NCBI RefSeq assembly: GCF_918797505.1
Contig: NC_092794.1
Location: 32,478,122 to 32,542,121 of the forward strand
Direction: 5' to 3'
Length of the DNA stretch: 64,000 bases
DNA from: Bemisia tabaci
Taxonomy: Eukaryota > Arthropoda > Insecta > Hemiptera > Aleyrodidae
Shown here: one piece after another, positions 37,701-52,700 of the stretch
How the letters are laid out: the number at the start of each line of letters is the position of its first letter
Numbering within the stretch: position 1 is the first letter of the stretch
Translations under genes and position numbers: made by a program
Notes under the pieces: generated by a model
Databases searched by the model: none
Told to the model about the DNA's origin: nothing
The model's input: only the letters and a program-made list of their open reading frames with translations

Positions 37701-40700
37701 TCTCTACAAGAATATTAATGCTGTTTGCAAGGTTGCGCAATTTATCGCGGTCATAAATCGATTTTTTTTTATTTTGAAGGTTCGACTTTTTTTTGTTTTT
37801 CGTCTCTCCTCTCTTTGGAATCGTTGCTACGTGAATAAAAACCTGTTGAGGTGATTTTCCATGAAATTCTGCATCTACCACACTTTGTTTGATCTTGGGG
37901 AAACGATTCGTTCGTGAGTTATAGCGATTTTTCTGCGCGTTATCGGTTACGCGCGGGCGGCTTATCGGCGGCGCTCCATCCCGCGCGGGCAAGGCAGAGG
38001 TTGTTTCACCGCTAGGGCCTTATATTCATGCTGTAGGCTGTAATTATTATTAATAAATATATTTATTAGGTAGTACGAAGTGGGGGGCCGCGGGATTAAA
38101 TAGGGAATTGACCCCAAGGTCACAATGTCTCCCGACTTATGGATCGTGACCCCCTCTTTACCTCCCAAGGGGGGCATGGGGGGTTTCGGGACCATGAAAT
38201 TCGGATTCCTTGGGGTCAATTCCCTACTTAATCCCGCGGCCCCCCACTTCGTACTACCTAGACCAACCGAGAAAAAGACCTGTTACGGGTGGTCTGGGAT
38301 ACCCTGTATAACGAAGTATTAAACAAATATTTATTACAGGGGAAGGGTGGGGGGAGGAGAAAATATCGATAATTACAGCCTACAGCATGAATATAAGGCC
38401 CTAGCGGTGAAACAACCTCTGCCTTGCCCGCGCGGGATGGAGCGCCGCCGATAAGCCGCCCGCGCGTAACCGATAACGCGCAGAAAAATCGCTATAACTC
38501 ACGAACGAATCGTTTCCCCAAGATCAAACAAAGTGTGGTAGATGCAGAATTTCATGGAAAATCACCTCAACAGGTTTTTATTCACGTAGCAACGATTCCA
38601 AAGAGAGGAGAGACGAAAAACAAAAAAAAGTCGAACCTTCAAAATAAAAAAAAATCGATTTATGACCGCGATAAATTGCGCAACCTTGCAAACAGCATTA
38701 ATATTCTTGTAGAGAATATTTTTTGACGTTTTTTAGCGCAAACCGCAACACTTACACTCAAACCGTTCGGGAGATATCGATTTTTAAAGTTTTAAAAAAA
38801 TTGCAACTTTGCCCCCCTGCCCCCTCCCCCCTAATTATCCGAGGGGGCTGAAATTTTGCCCAAGCATCGGGGACACTTAGTACAACGTCTGAGCAAAGTT
38901 TGGGCCAAATCCAGGGGGGGGGCAAAATCGGCGTTTTTGGAACAACCTCTTTTGTCAGTTATCTCGACTACTCGACGTGCCAAATTCAATACCACATTTT
39001 TCTCAAAACTAGATGGTTGCATAGACGCGGAATTGGGGTACTTGACAAAAGTTTATGATCAGAGGCTGTGAAAAAAAGAAATTATTACTTTTACAAAACT
39101 GCTATCCCTCTCAAATTATTGATAAAACTTTTGACGCAGTCATTAGACCGTAAAACAACCTCTTTACGATCAGAGGCTAATAAAAAAGGGAACTTACTAC
39201 TTTTACAAAACTGCTACCCCTCTCTATTTATTGATAAAACTTTTGACGCAGTCATACTTCATTTCAGGATTACATAATCACCAGTCAGTTCCTCGCTACT
39301 CCAGTCTAAGAGATGACCATAATTTTGAGTTTTAACCTTTTTTATTTTATTGATTGAAAATGCCTGAGATTTTAGGCGAAATGTCTCGAATGTATCATTC
39401 GTAATTTTGATCTTCTTTCCCCAGGTCGTGTTTCAAGTGTTATATCAATTCAGGCTACTTTAAAGTCACACACACTCTCGTACATATACACAGGGTGCGC
39501 TTGAACTCACTTATTATGCGACTTGAATTTACATAAAAAATTCAAGTTGGAGGTTGTAGTGGGGTACTCCCTGATGGGTTTTTGGGAGATTTCAAAACAG
39601 GTTTTCGGAGCTCCTGGAAAAATAATCGCATTTTTGTGGTTTTTTAGGGGTAAAATAGCCAAATTGGCCTTGGGGCGACAAATTAAATCCCCTCTCCCTT
39701 ATCCTTGCCTCGACCGATCTGAATTTTTAGTATGTTTTCGCCTGGTATAAGATGTGACTTTTCTGAAATTTTCATGCCCATACAAATTTTTTTGCTCCTG
39801 CTGCAGCGTTGCCAAGTTGCAGACTCTAAAATATCGAATTTAATGATAAAATGAAGGTTTCAAAATGTGATTTCCATTCAAAATCAAAAATTCAAATCGT
39901 AAGTTGTAGTAGGGTACTGCCTGATGGGTTTTTGGCCAATTTCGAAGTAGAGTGTTTGAGTTTTTCGGAAAATATTCGAATTTTGGTGGTTTTTTGAGGG
40001 TAAAGTGGCAGACTGGGCACGGGGCGACAAATTAAACCTCTTCTCCCTCATCCTTGCCGTGACCAATCTGAATTTTTTGTACGTATCAACCTGGTATAAG
40101 ATGTGACTTTCATGAGATTTTTATGCCCATAAAATTTTTTTGGCCCCTGCGGCAGCATTGCCGAGTTGCGGACTCAAAAATATCGAATTTGATGATAAAA
40201 TGAAGGGTTCGAGGTGTGATTTCCTCCAAAATTTCCCGGAAACGGTGCAATCTGAGAGTTTTCGATTAGAAAAAGCATATTCGAACAATTTAGAGTTGCA
40301 AAGCTGTCAGCTTTACGATTTAAAATTCGTCAAAATGACCCGAATCGCGATGCAACCTCAAGGTCTGGATTTTTATTTCGTTCGGAATTGGTCATTACGG
40401 TTTTTCTGTACTCTATGCATTTAGGTACCATGAAATTCATGCCATCACTTACTTGATGGGTGCAGCTAACTCAGCAAGAGAGGCCGGATAAAGCGAAGAT
40501 TCGGGGAAAACGAGGGGTTTGGGTCGACAGAAAGTTCTTAAATCTACTCCATCAACAGAAAGTAGAATTTGAGAACTTTCTCCATCCCCCAAACCTTATC
40601 CCTGTTGCTGTCAATACTTTGAATATTCTATCTATAATCTTGCCCCCCAAATTTTTCCCAAAAACATGAAAACTTAAAACACAAATAAAAGGAGTGGAAA

Positions 40701-43700
40701 ACGACGGTTCAAAAAACGTTTGAAAGTCCCCAAATTCGACCTCCTCTCACAGCGGATGGAATAGTTCGAATCCAGAAAATTACCTTCAACAATTTAAAAA
40801 ATAAAAAATTTGCAAAATATTGCAATAATTTTGAGTTATATTGAAATTAATTCCCTCATAACAAAAGTACACTAGAAAACGAAATTAAAAATGTTTTGTA
40901 AATTTTATGTCATGTAAAGAGAGCTTTCTGTCAACCCGAACCACTCGTTTTCCACGAATCTTCGCTTTATCCGGCCTCTCTTGCTGAGTTAGCTGCACCC
41001 ATCAAGTAAGTGATGGCATGAATTTCATGGTACCTAAATGCATAGAGTACAGAAAAACCGTAATGACCAATTCCGAACGAAATAAAAATCCAGACCTTGA
41101 GGTTGCATCGCGATTCGGGTCATTTTGACGAATTTTAAATCGTAAAGCTGACAGCTTTGCAACTCTAAATTGTTCGAATATGCTTTTTCTAATCGAAAAC
41201 TCTCAGATTGCACCGTTTCCGGGAAATTTTGGAGGAAATCACACCTCGAACCCTTCATTTTATCATCAAATTCGATATTTTTGAGTCCGCAACTCGGCAA
41301 TGCTGCCGCAGGGGCCAAAAAAATTTTATGGGCATAAAAATCTCATGAAAGTCACATCTTATACCAGGTTGATACGTACAAAAAATTCAGATTGGTCACG
41401 GCAAGGATGAGGGAGAAGAGGTTTAATTTGTCGCCCCGTGCCCAGTCTGCCACTTTACCCTCAAAAAACCACCAAAATTCGAATATTTTCCGAAAAACTC
41501 AAACACTCTACTTCGAAATTGGCCAAAAACCCATCAGGCAGTACCCTACTACAACTTACGATTTGAATTTTTGATTTTGAATGGAAATCACATTTTGAAA
41601 CCTTCATTTTATCATTAAATTCGATATTTTAGAGTCTGCAACTTGGCAACGCTGCAGCAGGAGCAAAAAAATTTGTATGGGCATGAAAATTTCAGAAAAG
41701 TCACATCTTATACCAGGCGAAAACATACTAAAAATTCAGATCGGTCGAGGCAAGGATAAGGGAGAGGGGATTTAATTTGTCGCCCCAAGGCCAATTTGGC
41801 TATTTTACCCCTAAAAAACCACAAAAATGCGATTATTTTTCCAGGAGCTCCGAAAACCTGTTTTGAAATCTCCCAAAAACCCATCAGGGAGTACCCCACT
41901 ACAACCTCCAACTTGAATTTTTTATGTAAATTCAAGTCGCATAATAAGTGAGTTCAAGCGCACCGTGTATGGTGAAGAAATGGTACCAAATTTAATGGTA
42001 CTTAATAAGGTGGAAAAATGGTGCTCGGTCCACACCGGCCGAGGGATTGCGAAGGAATGTGGGTGGCGAGTGACGAACGACGATGCGATCCAAACCTCCA
42101 TCTTTGAGGTTGGTGGGAGGAGAGCTATACGAAAGAAAACGGAGATTGCCGAAAGAATGTGGAGGGAGGGGTAGCTGAGGCCGTAGAGGGGGGTACCTAG
42201 GGACGGGCAAGCAGGTAGCGGCCGGACGACCGCTCGAAACAGCTGAACTTTACTCGTCGATAAAAGTAAGAAGAGTTGAGAAAATCGAAAAAATAATTAC
42301 AGCCTGCAAATCTACAGATCAGAAGCTTCCATTTAAGAAAAAACCCATGCAAATCGGTCCGGTAGTTCTCTCAAAGTTAATGTCCCAAAATTCGGTCTTT
42401 AGTCTGAATTAATGGGAGAAAATTCAAGCCCAGCTAATCTTCACTCGTCGATAACAGTAAGAAAATTTGAGAAAATCGAAAAAACGACCACAGCCTGCAA
42501 ATCTACAGATCAGAGGCTTTCATTTAAAACAAAAATCATGCAAATCGGTCCGGTGGTTCTCTCAAAGTTAATGTCCAAAGATTCGGACCTCTGTTTTAAT
42601 ACATTGGAGAAAATTTGAGAAAATTATAGGAGACAATCTGAAAAAATCGAAAAACAAATTACAGCCTGCAAATCTACAGCTCAGGGGCTTTTATTTAAAA
42701 AAAAGATAAGGCAAATCGGTCCGGTGGTTCTCTCAAAGTTAACGCCCAAAGATTCGGAACTTTGCATTTTAATATATAGGATAGGGGTTGCCTTGTGAAA
42801 AAATTTAGGAAGGGGGGGGGGGACAAAAAGGAATTAACTTTGACTTCGGAACATTACTAAACTTTCAACTCAATAGTATATTTATCAAAAAATTTACAAG
42901 GGTGGTGGGAGACTGTTGGATCAAATTCTGGACACTCAATGTGACATTTTTTTTGGACAGTGGAGCTGAAGATTGGAGATTCTCATTTTTACTAAATAGT
43001 GAATTCAAAGACTAAAATGTAGATTAAATACCAGAATCTTTTTCTCCTTTGGGCTCTTTGAGAGCATCTTTGATATCTTTTTCTAAAGCTTGGGTGGCAT
43101 GAGTTGAACCATGGGATGGAAATTTAGCCTTGAATTCTTCGAGACATCGTTTTGCTTCTTTCAACCAATTCAATCGATAAAGACATCTGGCCAATCTGTT
43201 GACAAAAAGGTTTACAATTGACACTGTTTAACATCAAGAAGACTTGCTTAAAAACAAAGGAAAAAGAGGAATATGCTGTCAGATCCAGAGCCTTTGAATT
43301 GATCAAGAGCTGTTTAATAAGAATTTTTTAGTCTCCAACTTCTGAAATGAGTTCTGAACAATTTTGAATGGATATTTCTGCCAAGAATTTCACTTTTTCC
43401 ATTGAGAATCATTCATATCTCTCTAAAAAATGCAAAGTTCATTACATCGGATTTTTTAACATTGTTCTGAGCTTTACAAAAAGCCTAAGACTGATGAACA
43501 AATAGAAGAACGGCACAGCTATGGCCATCTCTATCTTTATACCTATAATAAAGCTGATACGTCGATCCGCAGGGCCGAAAATTTGTGAGCTAAAAAATGC
43601 CGAGAACTCGGCGTTTCCCATTGGATTACATTGTTTAATTTGCTTAAAACCTTGAATTTCAACTTGTATCACTCAAGTCGTTGGAGCACCAAAAACATAA

Positions 43701-46700
43701 ACATTTTCGTAATTATTTTCCTTGCACACGGTTTCTTATCTCCCCACACGTCAACTCTAAAGATTGTAAAAGAGTCTAAAAAAAATTGAAAATTTCAAGA
43801 AAAAAAAACACCTGCCCAAAGTTTTGAGAGATGAAATCTTAAAAAAAAGAGCGTAAGATGCTTGAATAAAGATGGTAAGCTACACACAATGGGTAATTTT
43901 AATTATCCATAAGTGAACGATTTTAATACATTGTCGAGCATGCAGAGCTTCATCACTTTTCTGCTACAGTTGGAAATGCAAAAAAATTTTACACTTCTGG
44001 AACACTGACAACGAGTCTCATACAGATATCTCTGTTGCTGGGTGACTGGAGATTAAATTATTTTGAGTAAATCCTGGCTTTAAATAACAGAATCTTTAAC
44101 AAAAAAGTGAAAGAGAGCGAAATACAATCAATGGTATATGACATTTGCTCATAGTGAGATTTGATTTTTGATTATGCAAATATTAACTCGAAAGCCACTT
44201 CACAGAGCTCATTATTAAGCTCTTGCTCATGGTTATTCATCTGAAGACCACCTGGCTTTTCTTAAATGTTGGACATCTTGCGAGAAAATCTTTGAAATAA
44301 AAATTAATTTATATCCTTAAATGTGTAATTCAAAGTATCATTACTCCTATTTTTTGCAAATGAAAGGATATTCATGTGTAGACTTTTCAAATCAACACCC
44401 AAGAAGTTGACTTCTTGGGTGTTGATTTAAAAAAGGTAAACTTTTTTGGTGGCCTAATTGATCAAAGTTAAAAATAAAAAGTTAGACTCTATAATTTAAG
44501 ATACCTGAAGAAGGCTTTAACATGATTTGGATCTAATTTCAGAGTCATATAACAATCTCTCAGAGCAGCATATGTATCTCCATCCCTGGAAAAGAACAGA
44601 TGAAATGACTTCAATAAAAAATAAATAAATCCACAGATATTTTATGGTGCTTTTGGAGACAGAATGATGGAAAAATCTGGAAGAGTGAGGAAAAGTCACA
44701 ATGTGAGAGCGAAACTGATAGAATGCATACCTTGCTCATGGTGTTTCAAATCTCTGCTCTCATTTTATTTTATTAAAGGAAAAAAAATGATATTGCTTGA
44801 AATGTACACTGCACATTTTTTGCTTGTTTGTTCTTACTGTTTGAAGAATAATCTTATTCTTCAAACAGTAAGAACAAAAATCAGGGAGCAGATTTTCAAG
44901 AAATGATGTTGAGTGCTTATTCATTTAAAAAATAAAGTATGAAGAAGTAAACAGAAACAAATCGGAATCTTTCAAATTTCATGAATATCGTGCAATGTCA
45001 GAACACTTTTTGACGTTGCTGAAGTACGTAGTAACGATGTATGAAAATAGGAAGATTCCGTTGTGTTTATAGTTACTCTTTTCGTTCTAATGCATGCGCA
45101 AGGACGATGGATCGCGCCGGAGAGAATGCAGAGTCAAAAGTATGGCTAAAGTTGAATCAATCTGCGCGGCCGCCATCTTACATGACCCAGCGAAATAAAT
45201 GGGCAAAACAGGATTTAAACCTGGGCTTAGAATGTGCAACTTCAAACTCGTTTTTCGTGGGTTAATACCGTTCAAAAAATTCAGGGAAAATTCCTGTGAA
45301 CTATGAGCACTCTCTAGCTTTTAGAAATGCAATAAAATACCTATACATCGTTTTGATCTAATTTCTTTTGTGGACCCTGCGATATCAAAGCAAAATTATG
45401 CCCAGAGCCACATAACCCTAGAGCCTTCAGCACATCCACTCCGTGGCATAATATCATTGTCTAAATGATGGGCCAACACTGCCAACAGTGTGAGACAAGG
45501 CAGCTTATCATGATTTACATATGATAACGCTTCACAACTGAATGCAAAAACAAGAATCACACGCATCTTATTGGAGGACTTCGGACATAAAATTGAACTA
45601 AACAGACTACGTAACAAAATTATTGGTGGTCCGCCGTGACCTTAAGATTCTCGGGCACCCATGTCCCAAGCCCCCGAATATCGATCGGCGGAACCCCAGC
45701 GGCCGGGTCACCGCACTGTGGGGCACAGAGGCCTGTTTCACACGAAAAATACCGTTTTTAAGAGTGTTCAGTTTTGTATTGATGATAAGGAATTCGTTAA
45801 AATGCCTCTCTAAGGGATAAGGATTTATCATCATTTCATCCAATAATGGCTTAACAGCGATGTTTTGGAGGGGGAACATGGGTACCTCTCATACTGCACC
45901 GATAATATATAGAAGTGTGTTCTGAACTGCAACTGTGTAAGGCTTTATCACGGCTCAGCGGTTGCACAGGATGAAAATTTGTTCACTAGGACTTCTTCTC
46001 CTAAAAAAGAGCTTTCATTTGATGTATACACTTTTTCCATTGCGCACTTTCCACGGTCCAAAAATCTTGTTAGCAAACGTGCCTAATATATCTTAAAAAT
46101 TCCATCAAAAAAGCTTTCTGCAGTTTTTTAATTAGGTTTCTATAGAGTTTTGAGGCCAGACACTTTTTCTTCAAACCCTCAACAATCATTTGCACCACAG
46201 ATTTGCTGTAAAAAACTGCGGGAAACCCATTTTTTAAATTTTTTTTTAAATTAAAGTCGACTCATCAAAAAAAAGATTAAATTCATATTTCACATTAACG
46301 ACCTAAGATATCGTACAGTAAATAAATTCTTCCGAGTGAATAGTTATAATATTGTTAAATTGAGTTAATGCGCTTCGGCGGGTGCACACTTTTTTCCAGG
46401 GTTGCCACATTTTTCCATATTTAATAAGTGCAAAAAAGGTTCTCAGAAGAGACAACATTATAAAGGAGGGGTATCGATAAGGGCCGATTTTGGCCCCACT
46501 TCAAAAAATCATCTGAACCCATATTTTAAGTACCCTAGGATAGGTGCATTCTGGCGCAAAATGTTTTTGCGATTGTGCATCGTTTTCCTGCCACAACAGC
46601 CGACTCAATTTTTCGGCTGAAAAATGGTTTTAATTTTATGACGAGCCTAAAAAAGCTTTGTTTCATGAATACCGGGGTTCCATTTACGTAATTTTTTGCG

Positions 46701-49700
46701 TACTTTTCAATAGAACAGGCGAAAATTGTCTAAACTCACTTTAAGTGGGTCTTTCTGGACATTTTCAACGATTTTTGGGGTTTTTTGGCAATTTTTCACC
46801 TGTAACTAGAAAACGGTTAATTACACAACTAAAGCGATTGCAGATTCAAAAAGAGCGTAAAAAATCCGTTAGAAATCATTGGTTAGACATTTTCTCAGCT
46901 TTAACTGTCAACACGAAAAACAGCTCTAAACTTGAGAAAACCGAAAAAACTGCATTTTCCACAATTATTAGTCTTCATTTACACCCAGCACAATTTTTCC
47001 ACATCACCAAAATTCAACAGATTAAAGTTACATACCAGTACATGAAACACGCCAAAAATTACGGTATGGAAAAATTGTGCTCATAGTTAAAAATAGAATT
47101 TTGTTGAATGGAACCATCCTTAAATAAAAGATGAAAATTCTCTAACTATCCGGGAAGATTCGCCAATCATTCATGGGATACCTGTATCCGGGTAATTTTT
47201 TGCGTACGTTCGTCTGGAACGAGTGAAAATGGGGAAAAATCCTGTTAAGTGGTCCATTCAGAGAATTTTTCACGATTTTTGGGGGATTTTGGGGTTTTTT
47301 TGTGAGGGGGGGGGGGTTAAGGGGTTTTTTGGGGGGCTCGGGGAGCATTTTTTGTTTGTAATACAACAAAAACAATAACAAATTCAGAAAGAACGCGAGA
47401 AATTCGATAGGATTGGATACTTGACACGCTCTCTTAGCTTGGACTGTCTACACGAAAAACGGTCTCAAACTCGAGAAACTGGAAAAAACAGCCTTTTCTC
47501 CAGCTCCCCAGTCATAATTTACATCCTGGTCACTTAACAGGTTAGAACGTTAAGCAGTATACAAGGTGTAACAACTAAGTGACGACAAACTTCCAGGGGT
47601 TGTTCCATGGCTCAAAACAAGCAGAAAAGTCCCGCACCAAAATCCTCTAGGATGCGTGGTTCTCGAGTTATGGGGAGTTCAATTTTTGAAAAAAATACCG
47701 CACGTGTTCAATTATGACGTCACAGTGGCTGTCCTAATTGTCGGAACCGAAAAAAGTTGTGGTTTCGTAAAGTGCTCATCAATAGCTCAACAAAAGGTTT
47801 TTCGTTTTTTTTTGTACAACCCCTCTGAATGGAGTTATTGACCGTTAAAAAAAATACCGTATTACCGTACGTCTCAAATAAAGTTGGTCAGGACGTACGG
47901 TAAAACGGAATTTTTTTTAACGGTCATTAACTCCACTAGGTTTTATTGAAGAAATGCCAGAGGGTGGTTCGGGTGTGTATGCAGAAGGCAGATATAAGGC
48001 CTTAATTTAATTTTTTAACTGTAATGCGATGTATTTAGTACTAAGTATACAGTCTGTATATGATTGTTCACAATAAATTGACTTGTTAAATAATAAAATA
48101 AATAAATGAATAAATAATTATAATAATACTAATAATAATTAAAAAAAAAATTGAAAAAAATATCTCCATTAGAAGGAGTTTTACGAAAATAAACGAAAAA
48201 ATCTTTTGTTACGCTATTGATGTAAATTATAACTGGGAAGCTGGAGAAAAGGCCGTTTTTTCCAGTTTCTCGAGTTTGAGACCGTTTTTCGTGTAGACAG
48301 TCCAAGCTAAGAGAGAGTGTCAAGTATCGAATTCTATCGAATTTTTCGCGTTCTTTCTGAATTTGTTATTGTTTTTGTTGTATTACAAACAAAAAATGCT
48401 CCCTGAGCCCCCCAAAAAACCCCTTAACCCCCCCCCCCTCACAAAAAAAACCCCAAAATCCCCCAAAAATCGTGAAAAATTCTCTGAATGGACCACTTAA
48501 CAGGATTTTTCCCCATTTTCACTCGTTCCAGACGAACGTACGCAAAAAATTACCCGGATACAGGTATCCCATGAATGATTGGCGAATCTTCTCGGATAGT
48601 TAGAGAATTTTCATCTTTCATTTAAGGATGGTTCCATTCAACAAAAGTCTATTTTTAACTATGAGCACAATTTTTCCATACCGTAATTTTTGGCGTGTTT
48701 CATGTACTGGTATGTAACTTTAATCTGTTGAATTTTGGTGATGTGGAAAAATTGTGCTGGGTGTAAATGAAGACTAATAATTGTGGAAAATGCAGTTTTT
48801 TCGGTTTTCTCAAGTTTAGAGCTGTTTTTCGTGTTGACAGTTAAAGCTGAGAAAATGTCTAACCAATGATTTCTAACGGATTTTTTACGCTCTTTTTGAA
48901 TCTGCAATCGCTTTAGTTGTATAATTAACCGTTTTCTAGTTACAGGTGAAAAATTGCCAAAAAACCCCAAAAATCGTTGAAAATGTCCAGAAAGACCCAC
49001 TTAAAGTGAGTTTAGACAATTTTCGCCTGTTCTATTGAAAAGTACGCAAAAAATTACGTAAATGGAACCCCGGTATTCATGAAACAAAGCTTTTTTAGGC
49101 TCGTCATAAAATTAAAACCATTTTTCAGCCGAAAAATTGAGTCGGCTGTTGTGGCAGGAAAACGATGCACAATCGCAAAAACATTTTGCGCCAGAATGCA
49201 CCTATCCTAGGGTACTTAAAATATGGGTTCAGATGATTTTTTGAAGTGGGGCCAAAATCGGCCCTTATAGATACCCCTCCTTTGTCTTTCATCTTTTCCT
49301 TCTTTTTCGTAAGTGAAATTATTAATACTCCCATATGTGACGCAGGAGGACAAAATGTGCTTTTAAATGAAAACTGAAATTGTTTAGTGCACTCGAAAAC
49401 AGTTTGAGGGTAAAAAAAACCCCCCAAAAGCCCACACTATTTTAGTTTTCAATGATGATAATTCCTAATGTAATATTTTGAAGGGCATTTGGGTCGATCT
49501 TTCAAGAGATGATTTGTATTATTAATAATGTAAGCGTTTAAGGTGGATTGGTCCTCCAGATTGGCGACAATGCAGACAAACTTCGACTGCTATTTGCTTG
49601 GAAAACTTGTTTTCCTCCCTCGGACTTTGGAATGCTGCCAAGTGGTCAACTTTAGGAATATTTCAGTTATATCTTTGTGCCAACTGCAGAATGAACCCTT

Positions 49701-52700
49701 CTAACCCATGGTACAAATCACCTTAAGGCAAATTTTGTCCTGCTGCTTCACTTACGACATTTGGTCTCCTGAATGTAATGGTGTCCTTTCATACCAGACG
49801 ATCACAGCGACTGGCCTACAGTTTTCGAGCTTCTCAAATGTATTGACGATTTCAGTCGCACTAGAAGCTGCTAATGTTGACTAGCTCAGTTGATGGCATG
49901 TCCCTGGATATTTGAACACAGTTCTAATTTGATATGAAGCCATTTTTTTTTTTTTTTTTTTTAAATTTATTTCTGAATTTTGAGCTCAGCCAATAATTGG
50001 TAAACATTTGGGCGGAATTTATTAAAGTCCAAGAATATTGCACCAAATGCAAGAGAGGTAAAAAATACTATTCAGCTGACCGTTATTTCCAGTAAACGTT
50101 GTAAGTACATTTTGTCCAATTCCATACCAAGCGCCTCTCAAGAAAATTCATAGGATGCATCTTTGATCCTCTGAAATGATACTTGATAGCTTACAACAGC
50201 AAAACATAGAACCGGAAAACCATGCAGGGCATTAATTTGCAAAGTTATTCTTTTTATTTAAGCATGGTAACCCACAAGAATCAATAATACGAGGAGACAG
50301 TGACAAAAATAAATTAACATATAAAGCGTTAATCTGTGAACATTCTAGTCTTTTATTCTTCTAATTTTAACAATCTTAGGTCGTTTTCCAGACTCTTCTT
50401 GGTCACTTTCAAGCTCTCAGTTTTGTTTTTGAAAGTTTTTTCAGCGTTAAAATGGTTTCTGATCCCAGTGCGATTGCTCAAAAAAGGAGTCATCACTGGA
50501 CCAGCTCAAATCCTCATAACAAACTTTTGTTGTAATTTTTGAACAAATCTGACATCAGATTTGAGTTCAGCGACCCAAAAACCTCAACGAACCAAAAACT
50601 CAGTGATTTTCGTTCAGATTTAGCCGAGATATCAATTATTCTCGCGCAACCGGCACCTCTGGCCCACAGTGCTTTGGTCCCCCCCTGAGTTGTCCGATCC
50701 GATCCTTCAGAAGGTTGCTGCAGCTGCAGAAAGAAAATCAGCCCAAAAGAGCCTCCCAAAAAAAGGGTCTTTTTTGGCCCCTTTTGTGAAACTCGGGGAT
50801 TTCATTCAAATGTGGCCTAAACGAAACCTTATGATGACCCAAGACTCCAGTAAAAATTTTAGCTTGAGTATACGTCTGGTTTCGGAGATACAACGTTGCA
50901 AAGTTTGCATATTTAAGCTTTAAAAATCTTCATATTTTGAAATATTATCTTCCTAAAACTAACATGAGAGTGAACTTTACAATACTGAAACACATAGCGT
51001 AAATGAAGCATAATGATAAAGCAAGTCTCCAGTAAAAGTTTCAGCTTATGTATGACCCCTGTTTAGGTAGTGCAACGTTGCAAAGTTTACCTTTCTGAGC
51101 TTTAAAAATACTCAAATTTTTGAGTTTCTTATTTAAAAACCAATTTTAGTGAATGTCCAATTGTATTTTGTGGCACGAAATTAACCCCTAGTGGTATTCG
51201 TGGATGCATAGTGCATTGATGTAAGGCTACAATAATTTCAAGTAACACAGCGTTGCAAATTTTACATCTTATACCTCTGAACATGTCTTTTCTATTGTTT
51301 TTTTATTAAAAAAAAACTTTGATCAAACATGTCTCGATATTTTAAAGCAAAATGTTAGGACTCTAGTTAGAACTAGATGACAATTGGTATAAAAAATTAC
51401 ACTGTTGCCTATTTTTTTTTTCCTTCAACATTTATACATAAAATAATTTTAAAATTAGGATACTTCCAAAAATAATAATCTGATTTCAAAATCAAATTCA
51501 AGAGACTTTGTCATGCTTAATGGAATACTCATCATCAGCGTTTCTTTCAAAATCCAACAAATTCTGCCTCGCCATAGTTGCCAATTCGACCTTTTGTTAA
51601 GAAAAATTAAAAAATAAACATAGAATACGGAATATTTCGAGTTTTTTTAAGTATAAATTAATCTTGATCTAGAGAATACATTTATTACGCCTTGAAAAAA
51701 TAATGCGTTCATCCATTGCATCCGTCCTTGTTCCTTTAGTGTTCATTTAATCATTTATTTGTTTTTTCTTTTTTTTTTTTCTTAATGTTAAAGTTTAAGA
51801 TTAGCGACAGTGTCAAGCGAGTGTCAAGACATTGTCCATAGATTTGCAGGCAGAACTTGTACCGATGTGTGATAAATTCATGCAAAAAAAAAAATAAATA
51901 TAAAAAATGAAAAAAAAATGAAGAAAAAAATAAAAAAAAATTATAATTGTTATTTAAAAAATGTAAAAACATTAAAAATGTAAAAACATTAAAAATGTAA
52001 AAACATTAAAAATGTAAAAACATTAAAAATGTAAAAACATTAAACATGTAAAAAAAATAAAATAAAAATTAAAACAGTAAAGCAAAGTTATAAAAAACAA
52101 AAATCAAATATCAATTCTTAGAGGATTCCTTATTTTAATTTCTCATTTATTTATCGTTTTAAAAGAAGTATTAATAAACTTGATCAAAGTATTTTTTCCA
52201 ATACCAATTGTCACTCGGAACTGACATCAACCCTCGATAATTTGCCCTAAAAAACCCTTGATATCAGGTATTACATTCATAGACGTCATCTTTAACTACC
52301 ATAAATAATAATTTCAAGAGTTTAACGTTGTTAGCTTGGCAACGCTGTACCACCACCAATCAAAGTATCCCTGTTTATTCGAACATACATCTACAAATGA
52401 CACGTGGGTAGATTTTACTCCTCAACTTCGAAAACAAGATCCACGAAAATCGCTCTTTAAACGTGGAACTTCAAAATATGAACATTTTTAAAGCTCAAAT
52501 AAATAAACTTTGCAACGCTGTATCATTGAATCTGTGCTTACACTCGCGGTAAGGCCTATATGGAAGACGTATCTTATTATAAAATTACACCTAAACTCCA
52601 TAAACATATATTTTGGTGATCAGTAAGTTTGTCTTTTTATAAAAAAACTAACCAAAATGAGCATTTTTTATAGGTCTTTGGTGTCAACTTTGCAACGTTG

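Noticed and set aside
37394..39071. Mirror ORF pairs in the 37-39 kb palindrome (and similarly at 39.5-41.9 and 46.7-49.0 kb)
   Set aside because: Each ORF has an exact mirror partner and no protein motif; several frames are open at once because of composition. Treated as repeats, not genes.
45190..45240. B-box-like sequence (tRNA-derived SINE) on the minus strand near 45215
   Set aside because: GGTTTAAATCC resembles a B box, but no A box at the right distance, no tRNA fold and no poly-A tail could be seen.
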